Shown here: positions 49,396-56,492 of the stretch, piece by piece | Layout: each line of letters opens with the position of its first letter | Numbering within the stretch: position 1 is the stretch's first letter | NCBI GenBank assembly: GCA_030697205.1 | Contig: JAUYQP010000058.1 | Coordinates: 1 to 64,000 of the forward strand | Reading direction: 5' to 3' | DNA: 64,000 bases | Source: Mycobacteriales bacterium | GTDB lineage: Bacteria; Actinomycetota; Actinomycetes; Mycobacteriales; SCTD01 | Translations under genes and position numbers: made by a program | The notes under the pieces: model-generated | Told to the model about the DNA's origin: nothing | Databases searched by the model: none | What the model saw: only the letters and a program-made list of their open reading frames with translations

Positions 49396-51153
49396 CTAGC
49401 GCCCCCGGGTCGACCGCGGCTTCTGCGGCTGGCCGGCGCGCGCGGCGAGCTCGGCCCGGGTCCGGGCGGGTGCACCCCGACCCGGTGCCTTCGGGGTCGC
49501 CTTGCCCGAGGACGCGGCCCGGGCCTTGGGCTGGCGCGGAGCGCGCGTGGGCGGCGGCTCAGTCGGCTCGACCGGCTCGACACGGGGAGCGGGCGGGCCC
49601 GTGAGGTCGGTGATCGCGGCGTCGCCGGGGCGCACCATCGCGGTGACGGGCTTGATGCCGGCCTGCTTGGTGAGGGTGCGGACGTCACCGAGCTGGTCCT
49701 GCGTCGCGATGGTCACGACGGTGCCGCCGGCGCCCGCGCGGGCGGTGCGCCCGGAGCGGTGCAGGTAGGCCTTGTGCTCGGTCGGCGGGTCGACGTGGAC
49801 GACCAGCGCGACGTCGTCGACGTGGATGCCTCGCGCCGCGATGTCGGTCGCGACGAGGACCCGGGTCGCGCCGCTGGTGAAGGCCTCGAGGTTGCGCTCG
49901 CGCACGCCCTGGCTGAGGTTGCCGTGCAGCTCGACCGCGGGGATGCCGGCGGCGGTGAGCTGCTTGGCGAGCTTCTTCGCGGTGTGCTTGGTGCGCAGGA
50001 AGAGCAGGCTGCGCTCGTGCCCGGACGCGAGCTCGTGCACGACCGCGGCCTTGTCGGCGGAGGCCACCGAGAAGACGTGGTGGGTCATCGTCGAGACCGG
50101 CGAGACGGCAGGGTCGACGGAGTGCGTGACGGGGGTGTGCAGGTAGCGCTTCACCAGCACGTCGACGCCGTTGTCCAGCGTCGCGGAGAACAGCATCCGC
50201 TGGCCGACCTTGGGGGTCTTGTCGAGCAGCCGCTTGACCGCGGGCAGGAAGCCGAGGTCGGCCATGTGGTCGGCCTCGTCGAGGATCGTCACCTCGACCG
50301 CGGACAGGTCGCAGAAGCCCTGCTTGATGAGGTCCTCGAGCCGACCGGGGCAGGCGATGAGGACGTCGACGCCGGGCGCGAGCGCCTTCACCTGCGGCAC
50401 CTGGCCCACCCCGCCGAAGACGACGGTGCTGGTGAGGCCGGCGGCCTTCGCGAGCGGCTGCACGACGGCGAGGACCTGGTTGGCGAGCTCGCGGGTCGGG
50501 ACGAGCACGAGGGCGCGCGGGCGCTTCGGGGCGCGTCGGCCGCCGATGAGCCGGGTCACGAGCGGCAGCGAGAAGGCGAGCGTCTTGCCGCTGCCGGTGC
50601 GGCCGCGGCCGAGGACGTCCTTGCCGGCCAGGGTGTCGGGCAGGGTCGCGAGCTGGATCGGGAACGGCGCCGACTTGCCCTCGGCCTCGAGGCAGGCGAC
50701 GAGCACAGCGGGTACGCCGAGGTCGGCCCACGATGTGCCTGCCGCGCCCGGTGCCGCGGGCGCGGCGGGGGCGGTGGCCGAAGCGGTGGCCGGGGCGGTG
50801 GTCGGAGCAGCGGTCGGAGCGGTGCGGTCGGGAGCAGGCCGGCGGGTGACCGGCGGCGCGGCTGCGCTCGGCGCCACGGCTGCAGCTGTGTCTGTGGCTG
50901 CGGCTGTGGACGTGTCAGCGGTGCGGGTGGCCTCGCGCGCGTTGCGCCGGCCGTTGCCGCGACCGCTGCGTGACGGCGGCGTGCTCGGCTGAGTCCCCGG
51001 CTGCGACCCAGGCTCGGGAGCCGTCGCGGGTCGCGGGGCCTCGGAGGGGGTGCGCAGGACAGCGGGGCGCGCGGCGGCGGTCTCGGGGACCGGCGCGTGG
51101 CGGGGGGCCTCGGCAGGGCGGCTTCCGCGACGGTGCCTGCTCGGCGTGGACAT
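49396..51153 (-). CDS. DEAD-box RNA helicase
   Basis: About 585 residues from ATG 51153; the frame stays open upstream, so the start is uncertain. Residues 1-145 are a disordered Ala/Pro/Thr-rich region. The helicase core has Q motif FPIQLATLP, motif I GRTGSGKT, PTRELANQ, TILDEADHM (DEAD), FSATL, ATDIAARGIHVDDVALVVH and HRSGRTARAG. The basic tail (APRQPKARAASSGKATPKAP) may bind RNA. Such helicases assist ribosome assembly or RNA decay, often in the cold. The stop lies 34 bp from the YbjN start. Confidence 0.92.
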   Translation of the reverse strand: MSTPSRHRRGSRPAEAPRHAPVPETAAARPAVLRTPSEAPRPATAPEPGSQPGTQPSTPPSRSGRGNGRRNAREATRTADTSTAAATDTAAAVAPSAAAPPVTRRPAPDRTAPTAAPTTAPATASATAPAAPAAPGAAGTSWADLGVPAVLVACLEAEGKSAPFPIQLATLPDTLAGKDVLGRGRTGSGKTLAFSLPLVTRLIGGRRAPKRPRALVLVPTRELANQVLAVVQPLAKAAGLTSTVVFGGVGQVPQVKALAPGVDVLIACPGRLEDLIKQGFCDLSAVEVTILDEADHMADLGFLPAVKRLLDKTPKVGQRMLFSATLDNGVDVLVKRYLHTPVTHSVDPAVSPVSTMTHHVFSVASADKAAVVHELASGHERSLLFLRTKHTAKKLAKQLTAAGIPAVELHGNLSQGVRERNLEAFTSGATRVLVATDIAARGIHVDDVALVVHVDPPTEHKAYLHRSGRTARAGAGGTVVTIATQDQLGDVRTLTKQAGIKPVTAMVRPGDAAITDLTGPPAPRVEPVEPTEPPPTRAPRQPKARAASSGKATPKAPGRGAPARTRAELAARAGQPQKPRSTRGR

Positions 51154-51312
51154 GCTCGTGGGTGTGGACGTGCTGGACGGCACAGGGATCCTTCGTCTGG
51201 GGGTCGGCCCGGCGCATGACGGTCTCACCGTCATGGGGCGACATCGGGGACAACGCGCCAGCGTGCGTTGTTCTTCCCCTGGTGAGAGCACGCCGGGGGT
51301 ACGGTCCGGCTC

Positions 51313-51807
51313 GTGGAGATCACGCTGGTGCGCGGGGACATCACGCTGCAGGACGTCGAGGCGGTCGTGACGGCGGCCAACACGCCGCTGGTCGGTGGCG
51401 GGGGCGTCGACGGCGCGGTGCACCGCGCGGCGGGGCCGCGGCTGCTGGAGGCGTGCCGGCCGCTGGCGCCGGTGCCCGCGGGGTCCGCCGTGGTGACGCC
51501 CGCCTTCGACCTCGCGCCGGTGCGGTGGGTCATCCACGCGGTCGGCCCGGTCTACAGCGGGCCCGCCGACGCGAGCGTGCTCGCCTCGGCGTACACCTCG
51601 TCGTTGGCTCGGGCCGACGAGGTCGGTGCGCGGACGGTGGCGTTCCCGTCGATCTCCACGGGGGTCTACGGCTATCCCGCGGACGAGGCGTCGCGGATCT
51701 CGGTGGCGGCGCTGCGGGCGGCGACCACCGACGTCGACCGGGTGCTGCTGGTGGCCTTTAGCCGGGGCATGGAAGCGCTGTGGGGAGACGCTCTGCGCGA
51801 GCCCTGA
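51313..51807 (+). CDS. Macro-domain protein (O-acetyl-ADP-ribose deacetylase-like)
   Basis: 164 residues from GTG 51313. [39 protein letters not shown] and [17 protein letters not shown] are the macro-domain ADP-ribose-binding loops, with the catalytic Asn in AAN and the Gly-rich loop intact. Enzymes of this class remove acetyl groups from O-acetyl-ADP-ribose or ADP-ribose from proteins. It is divergent from the DEAD-box gene. Together with the ARH, PnuC/NadR and RES genes it adds to the NAD/ADP-ribose theme of the window. Confidence 0.93.
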   Translation: MEITLVRGDITLQDVEAVVTAANTPLVGGGGVDGAVHRAAGPRLLEACRPLAPVPAGSAVVTPAFDLAPVRWVIHAVGPVYSGPADASVLASAYTSSLARADEVGARTVAFPSISTGVYGYPADEASRISVAALRAATTDVDRVLLVAFSRGMEALWGDALREP

Positions 51808-51879
51808 GCAGGCGGCGGATCGCCCCGAACCTGTCGCACCCTCGCGGGATGCTCGTCACCGAGAGAGGGGTGGTGCCGG

Positions 51880-52332
51880 ATGGCGTTCGTGGACATGGCG
51901 AGGTCGCACGTCAAGGAGCTCGTCCGTGAGGGACTGGGGCTGCGGGAGGTCGTGGAGGACTGCGACGGCGACCTGCCGTTTCGGCAGGGGACCGCGGCGT
52001 GGTTCATCAGCGTCCGGTCCGACGGGCTGCGGCTGAAGGTGTGGTCGCGCGCGGTCCTGGGTCTGCGGGCGACCGCGGCGGTGCTGCGCGAGGTCAACGA
52101 CGCGAACCTCACCCTCGAGGTCGCGAGGGTCGTCGTCCGCGGTGACGCCGTCTTCGTCGAGGGCGTGCTGCCGGTCGAGGACTGCACGGCGGAGCGGCTC
52201 GAGGCGCTGTGCCGCGAGGTGTCGCAGTGCGCCGACGGCCTCGGCCAGATGCTGGTCGCGGTGCACGGCGGGTCGACGTGGTTCGACGACGCGGGCGACG
52301 ATGTCTGCCCGGAGTGCGGCTCGTCGGACTGA
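51880..52332 (+). CDS. YbjN-domain protein (copy 2)
   Basis: 150 residues from ATG 51880, with GAGAGAGGGG upstream. It shares the YbjN pattern with the copy at 48885 (MARSHVKELVREGL, VVEDCDGDLPFRQGTAAWF, VLREVNDANLTLEVARVV). It ends in a Cys pair (DDVCPECGSSD), a possible zinc-ribbon stub. Its stop lies 12 bp before the 44-nt stem-loop, which may terminate it. Confidence 0.8.
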   Translation: MAFVDMARSHVKELVREGLGLREVVEDCDGDLPFRQGTAAWFISVRSDGLRLKVWSRAVLGLRATAAVLREVNDANLTLEVARVVVRGDAVFVEGVLPVEDCTAERLEALCREVSQCADGLGQMLVAVHGGSTWFDDAGDDVCPECGSSD

Positions 52333-52343
52333 CCAGCCTGCTG

Positions 52344-52387
52344 ACTCGGTCGATCCGCCGCGCCAGAGCGCGGAGCCTGACCCGAGA
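52344..52387. repeat. 44-nt stem-loop repeat, copy 3
   Basis: Left arm ACTCGGTCGATCCGCCGCG, loop CCAGAG, right arm CGCGGAGCCTGACCCGAGA. The inner stem is the same as copy 2 on its right arm. It lies between convergent genes (stops at 52332 and 52406), the place of a terminator. Confidence 0.8.
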
Positions 52388-52405
52388 CAGCGGGTGGGGG
52401 CGGGT

Positions 52406-52957
52406 TCAGGCGGGGCGGTGGCCGCGGATGACGAACAGGCAGGCGCCCGTCGCGAGCAGCACGAGGCTGGTGAGCAGGACCCCGGCGAAGACCGCCCACG
52501 GGCCGGCCGCGAGCTCGTCACGGCCGGCCACGGAGCCCAGCGCCGCGGCCAGGCCGACGGCGCCGGCGACGAGGTACTTCCACCAGTGGGCGGCGGCGTG
52601 ACCGGTGCCGTCGAGGGCGTGCGCGCGACGCCAGGCGACGACGGCGAGGCCACCGAACAGGAGAACCCCGACGACGCCGACGGGGGCCAGGCCGACGGTC
52701 CAGAGCGAGAGCGTCGCGAGGACGGCGCTGACGACGCCGAGCGCGCCGTAGACGGCGGGGGTCGAGACAGATCGGGACATGCGGGCCTCCAGGTGCTGGG
52801 GCGGGATGGTGAGGGCGAGGTCGAGCAGGGCGCGCGCCCAGACGCGGGCAGCGGGCTCGTCGCGGAGCTGGGCGTGGAGCAGGAGCGCCATGTCCTCGGC
52901 GTACTCCTCGCGGAAGTCGCGGGGGTAGAGGCGCAGCAGCGCTGCGTAGACGGTCAT
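52406..52957 (-). CDS. Small integral membrane protein co-transcribed with PadR regulator
   Basis: 183 residues from ATG 52957, overlapping the padR-like stop (ATGA). The N-terminal 45 residues (YAALLRLYPRDFREEYAEDM) are typical of membrane proteins that follow PadR genes in Actinobacteria. Five hydrophobic segments follow (YGALGVVSAVLATLSLW, GVVGVLLFGGLAVVAW, LVAGAVGLAAALGSVAG, AVFAGVLLTSLVLLATG). Function unknown; expression is expected to be PadR-controlled. Confidence 0.85.
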   Translation of the reverse strand: MTVYAALLRLYPRDFREEYAEDMALLLHAQLRDEPAARVWARALLDLALTIPPQHLEARMSRSVSTPAVYGALGVVSAVLATLSLWTVGLAPVGVVGVLLFGGLAVVAWRRAHALDGTGHAAAHWWKYLVAGAVGLAAALGSVAGRDELAAGPWAVFAGVLLTSLVLLATGACLFVIRGHRPA

Positions 52958-53274
52958 GTCGCCGGCAGGTAGCGGGCGACGGCGTGCACGAGCGACTGCA
53001 GTCGCCGGGTCTCGGTGGCGGCGACGTCGCGGCCGGCGGGGGTCAGGGCGTAGTAGCGGCGCCGCCCGTCGGTGTCGTTGTCTGTCCGGGTCTGGGCGAT
53101 CAGCCCGTCGCCGACCAGCCGGTTGAGGGTGCCGTAGAGCGTGCCCGGCCCCATCCGCCACGCCCCGTCGGAGAGCTCCGCGACCCGGCCCATCAGGGCG
53201 TAGCCGTGCTGCTCGCCTTCGAGCAGGGCGAGCACGAGGTAGAGCGACGCACCGGGCAAAGGCTTCGGCTTCAC
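52954..53274 (-). CDS. PadR-family transcriptional regulator
   Basis: 106 residues from GTG 53274. The winged helix of the family is clear: SLYLVLALLEGEQHGYALMG, GPGTLYGTLNRLVGDGLIAQ, RRRYYALTPAGRDVAATE. PadR proteins are dimeric repressors released by drugs or phenolic acids. A palindrome covering its own start fits autoregulation. It is the first gene of a two-gene operon with a membrane protein. Confidence 0.92.
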   Translation of the reverse strand: MKPKPLPGASLYLVLALLEGEQHGYALMGRVAELSDGAWRMGPGTLYGTLNRLVGDGLIAQTRTDNDTDGRRRYYALTPAGRDVAATETRRLQSLVHAVARYLPAT

Positions 53275-53305
53275 AGTCGAACAGTGATGTATCGAAAGTC
53301 GACTG
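53274..53305. promoter_or_regulatory. PadR operator and promoter
   Basis: CAGTCGA (53274-53280) and TCGACTG (53299-53305) are exact inverted repeats. On the minus strand GATACAT lies between the arms and can serve as a -10 box, so the transcript would start at or close to the GTG (leaderless). The overlap with the promoter predicts self-repression. Confidence 0.55.
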
Positions 53306-53319
53306 TCAACCCCTCAGCG

Positions 53320-53583
53320 TCACCTCTGCTCGCACAGGTCGTCGAGAGGCGCGTCGAAGTCGGCGCCGATGCGCACCGTGCCCTTCCACGCCCCCGGTGT
53401 GCGCGGGGCGGTGCGGACCGGCAGGGCGATGAGGCGGGCCCGGGGGCGACCCGACGTGGCGATAACGATTTCCTCACCCTGCGCCGCGCGCTCGACGAGC
53501 TCGGACAGGCGGGTCTGCGCGTCGTAGAGGTTCACCTGGATGGCCACGCCCGTCAGCGTGATCTGCCTGACCATGTCGGTCAA
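53320..53583 (-). CDS. Phd/YefM-type antitoxin (orphan)
   Basis: Up to 87 residues. An ATG at 53583 opens the frame, but the family core begins at QVNLYDAQTRLSELVERA, so GTG codons at 53547 or 53535 are also possible; none has a clear ribosome binding site. EEIVIATSGRPRARLIALP and the tail WKGTVRIGADFDAPLDDL are typical of Phd antitoxins that partner PIN toxins. No toxin follows in the 45 bp before the padR operator, so the partner has been lost or lies elsewhere. Confidence 0.8.
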   Translation of the reverse strand: MTDMVRQITLTGVAIQVNLYDAQTRLSELVERAAQGEEIVIATSGRPRARLIALPVRTAPRTPGAWKGTVRIGADFDAPLDDLCEQR

Positions 53584-53609
53584 TACCGGCGCGGCAGCAT
53601 CCGCGCGCC

Positions 53610-53628
53610 GGACGGCAGTCGGCCGTCC
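53610..53628. other. Inverted repeat upstream of the ERCC4-Lsr2 gene
   Basis: GGACGGC and GCCGTCC pair exactly around AGTCG, 29 bp before GTG 53658 and 27 bp before the divergent antitoxin ATG. It could be an operator for either gene. Confidence 0.35.
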
Positions 53629-53657
53629 CAGGGGCAGTTGCGTCGTACCCTGCCGTC

Positions 53658-54620
53658 GTGCCGGACGACTTCGTCATCGCCCGCAACCCTGATCCCGACT
53701 CGGCGCTGCCCTACCTGCTGCGGCTGCCGCTGCCGCGACCGGTGGTGCTGAAGGCGCGTGAGACCTGGCCGCGCACCAGCAAGGTCTACTGCCACCGCGC
53801 CGAGGAGTGGCCGGCCGACGCGGAGATCGTCGAGCGGGTGCCGGTGCGATCGTGCACGGCCCGCGGCCCGGCGGTCGACCTCGTCCTCGACCGCGGCCGG
53901 GAGAACCGCAGCCAGCTGGTCTTCACCCGGCTCAAGGACGGCCGCGAGGCGATCTTCTGGCAGAGCGCCCGCACCGCCAAGCAGGCCCGTCCGGGGGTGC
54001 GGACCCCGACCGCGCGGGCCAGCGGGCTGGTCGACCTCGAGCTCGTCGTCGACGGCCGCGAGCGCTACGCCTACCGCTTCAGCCACCAGCAGGCGACGCC
54101 GGTCAAGGGCTCGCTGCCCTGCGGCGACTACGGCGTACGACGGGAAGGCCGGTGGGTGGGCGTGGTCGAGCGCAAGTCGCTCGACGACCTGGCGCGCTCA
54201 CTCGTCGACGGGCGGCTGGCCGGTCAGATGGCGGAGCTCGCAACGCACCCGCATGCCGCTGTCGTCGTTGAGGACCGCTGGTCGCGGGTCTTCGCGCTGG
54301 AGCACGTCAAGCCGAGCTTCGTCGCCGACCTGCTCGTGCGGGTGCAGGTGCGCTGGCCGCAGGTGCCGGTCTTCTTCGCCGAGACGCGGCCGCTCGCGGA
54401 GGAGTGGACCTACCGCTTCCTCGCCGCGGCCTACGACGAGTCGCTCGCCGACGAGCGGGTCGCCGTGCGGCTCGGCGGGCTGGCCGAGGCGCCCCCGCTC
54501 GCGCCGGCCGCGCCGTCGACCGCGGCGGTGCGGCAGTGGGCCCGAGCCCAGGGGCTACCCGTCGCCGAGAAGGGGCGGCTGCGACCCGAGGTCCTGGCGG
54601 CGTACCACTCGGCGCACTGA
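53658..54620 (+). CDS. ERCC4-type nuclease fused to an Lsr2-like DNA-binding domain
   Basis: 320 residues from GTG 53658. The ERCC4 nuclease domain spans about 130-250: LPCGDYGVRREGRWVGVVER then KSLDDLARSLVDGRLAGQM contains the ERKS metal motif of XPF/Mus81 nucleases. The last 35 residues (AAVRQWARAQGLPVAEKGRL, then RPEVLAAYHSAH) are the C-terminal AT-hook-like domain of Lsr2, which binds AT-rich, often foreign, DNA in the minor groove. Such fusions exist in Actinobacteria. The combination suggests a structure-specific nuclease directed to particular DNA; no target is known. Confidence 0.88.
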   Translation: MPDDFVIARNPDPDSALPYLLRLPLPRPVVLKARETWPRTSKVYCHRAEEWPADAEIVERVPVRSCTARGPAVDLVLDRGRENRSQLVFTRLKDGREAIFWQSARTAKQARPGVRTPTARASGLVDLELVVDGRERYAYRFSHQQATPVKGSLPCGDYGVRREGRWVGVVERKSLDDLARSLVDGRLAGQMAELATHPHAAVVVEDRWSRVFALEHVKPSFVADLLVRVQVRWPQVPVFFAETRPLAEEWTYRFLAAAYDESLADERVAVRLGGLAEAPPLAPAAPSTAAVRQWARAQGLPVAEKGRLRPEVLAAYHSAH

Positions 54621-54642
54621 CCGGGGACTCGAGCATGGGGAC

Positions 54643-54680
54643 GGCGCACCGGCCGACAGGGGAAGCCCGGCCGGGGCGCC
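54643..54680. terminator. Strong hairpin between convergent genes
   Basis: GGCGCACCGGCC and GGCCGGGGCGCC form a 12-bp stem with a single mismatch around a 14-base loop, between the ERCC4-Lsr2 stop (54620) and the M28 peptidase stop (54693). G-rich sequence follows; no T-tract. Confidence 0.55.
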
Positions 54681-54692
54681 GTGGGGGGGGTG

Positions 54693-56291
54693 CTAGCTCG
54701 CGACGGCCTCGTGGTCGTGGTCGTCGTGCAGGCCGCCTCCGCTGCCGGTGCCCGTGCCGCTGGACGGCGGCGGCGTCGGGTCGACGAGCGGCTGCGTGGC
54801 GAAGTCGCGCTTGGCGAAGTGCAGCGTCGCGTGGGCCGCGGCGTCGCTCATCTCGCTGAGCCCCTGCAGGTCGACGTTGGCGAGGGTGTCGCAGGCGAGG
54901 TGGTAGCAGGGGTCGTAGGCGACCCCGGCCGTACCACCGAACTTCTCGGCCTGCGCCGCGGTCTTGATGCCCTCGGCGCCTGTGAACAGGCCCCCAGCGG
55001 GGATGTCGACGCCGTCGGCGATGAAGGGGCCGTAGTCGGAGCGGCCACTGAAGGGCGTCTCCTCCGACGCGAGGCCCGCGGCCGCGAAGTAGTCGCGGAA
55101 GACCCGCTCGATCTCACCCGAGCCCGCGGGACCCTTGGCCGACTCGGCGGGGGCCGGGAAGGCGGAGTTGTCACCGTCGTAGATGAAGCGCGCGTAGTTC
55201 GGCGAGCCGACCATGTCGAAGTTGAGGTTGAGTGCGATCTTGTCGCGCTCGGCCTGAGACAGCCCGGCGACGTAGGCCTTTGAGCCGAGCAGGCCGAACT
55301 CCTCGGCGCCCCACCAGACGAAGCGGAGCTTGTTCTTCGGGGTGCGTTCCTGGGCCATGTAGGTCTCGGCGATCTCGAGGATCGTCGCGGAGCCGCTGCC
55401 GTTGTCGTTGATGCCCGCGCCGCGCGACACCGAGTCGAGGTGGGCGCCGACGACGACCACGCTGTCCGGGTTGCCACCGGGGGTCTCGGCGACGATGTTG
55501 CGGGTCGTGCGCGTCTCCTGGACGCGGTCGATGCGGACGGTGGCGGTGCTGCCCGTCGCACCGCTTCGGATGCCGTTGGCCAGGTCCTGGCCGACGGCGA
55601 GGGTCGTGCCGAGGGCGGCGCCGAGACCGGCTCCGCCGAGGGTTCCGTTGACAACGCCGGTGCGGCCCGCATCGGCCCCGTCGTTGAAGACCACGGCCGC
55701 CACGGCGCCGGCGGCCTTGGCGTTGGCCGACTTCGCCCCGAAGGTGCACGTGCCACGCTGCAGGAGCGCGATCGAGCCGACGGGCATTCCGGTGAAGTCC
55801 GCGGCCTCGCAGCCCGACGTGCTGCCCGTCGGGCTCGGAGCGGTCGGCAGCACGAGGTCGACGGCCCATACCGGCGCGGTCGTCGACGGGACGGACTCGG
55901 AGAAGGTCATCGAGGCGTAGTCGGTGCCGTCGACGTAGGTGGTCGCGGTCGGGGCGGTCTGCGCCAGCGTCGGCGGCGTGCGGTCGGCGTTGAAGAGGAA
56001 CTCGAAGACGTTGTCGGTGACGGTGAGGCCGGCCGCCCGTGCCTTGTCGGTGACGTAGCGGGCCGAGGCCTCGTAGCCGGGGCCGCCCGCGACCCGGTTG
56101 CCACCGCCTGCGTCGGAGTGCGATTGGAAGGCGGCCTGGTGGGCCCGGATCCCGTCGACGGTGACGGCCTTGCGGAAGCCCTGGGTCGAGCTCTGCTCGC
56201 TCTGCGGCGAGGCCGCTTGCGTCGAGTTGGTCGGGGCCAGTGCCAAGGCGGTACCGACGGCGACGGCTGTGATGGCGCGTGAGAGGTACAC
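54693..56291 (-). CDS. Secreted M28-family metallopeptidase with PA domain
   Basis: 532 residues from GTG 56291, which has GGAG correctly placed; a TTG at 56303 is less likely. The signal peptide is ITAVAVGTALALAPTN, cleaved near TQAAS. A protease-associated (PA) domain at about 145-255 holds IALLQRGTCTFGAKSANAKA. The peptidase core has VVVVGAHLDSVSRGAGINDN (His and Asp zinc ligands), RFVWWGAEEFGLLGSKAYVA (catalytic Glu) and NLNFDMVGSPNY. A His/Asp-rich tail (HDDHDHEAVAS) may bind metal. It is an extracellular aminopeptidase like those of Streptomyces. Confidence 0.92.
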   Translation of the reverse strand: MYLSRAITAVAVGTALALAPTNSTQAASPQSEQSSTQGFRKAVTVDGIRAHQAAFQSHSDAGGGNRVAGGPGYEASARYVTDKARAAGLTVTDNVFEFLFNADRTPPTLAQTAPTATTYVDGTDYASMTFSESVPSTTAPVWAVDLVLPTAPSPTGSTSGCEAADFTGMPVGSIALLQRGTCTFGAKSANAKAAGAVAAVVFNDGADAGRTGVVNGTLGGAGLGAALGTTLAVGQDLANGIRSGATGSTATVRIDRVQETRTTRNIVAETPGGNPDSVVVVGAHLDSVSRGAGINDNGSGSATILEIAETYMAQERTPKNKLRFVWWGAEEFGLLGSKAYVAGLSQAERDKIALNLNFDMVGSPNYARFIYDGDNSAFPAPAESAKGPAGSGEIERVFRDYFAAAGLASEETPFSGRSDYGPFIADGVDIPAGGLFTGAEGIKTAAQAEKFGGTAGVAYDPCYHLACDTLANVDLQGLSEMSDAAAHATLHFAKRDFATQPLVDPTPPPSSGTGTGSGGGLHDDHDHEAVAS

Positions 56292-56320
56292 CTGCGTCTC
56301 CAAGCGTAAGGGGACTCGGA

Positions 56321-56349
56321 GACTAGGCTGACTAGGCCATCCGGACTAG
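56321..56349. repeat. GACTAG triplet in the M28/MFS divergent promoter
   Basis: GACTAG occurs at 56321, 56330 and 56344 in the 201-bp gap between the M28 peptidase and MFS genes. The first two are followed by GC(T/C). Short and possibly chance, but it lies where regulators of both genes would bind. Confidence 0.25.
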
Positions 56350-56492
56350 TGCTTGATGGCCCTTTCGGTCTAACAGGATATCTGCCTGATCGGATGGTCG
56401 GAGCCGCGGCGGGAATGGGGAGCGCGGGAGGCGGTTGCCCCTGGAGGACCCCGCTGATCCTGGAGCCGCACTGTGACCCGCCCGAGCACCGC

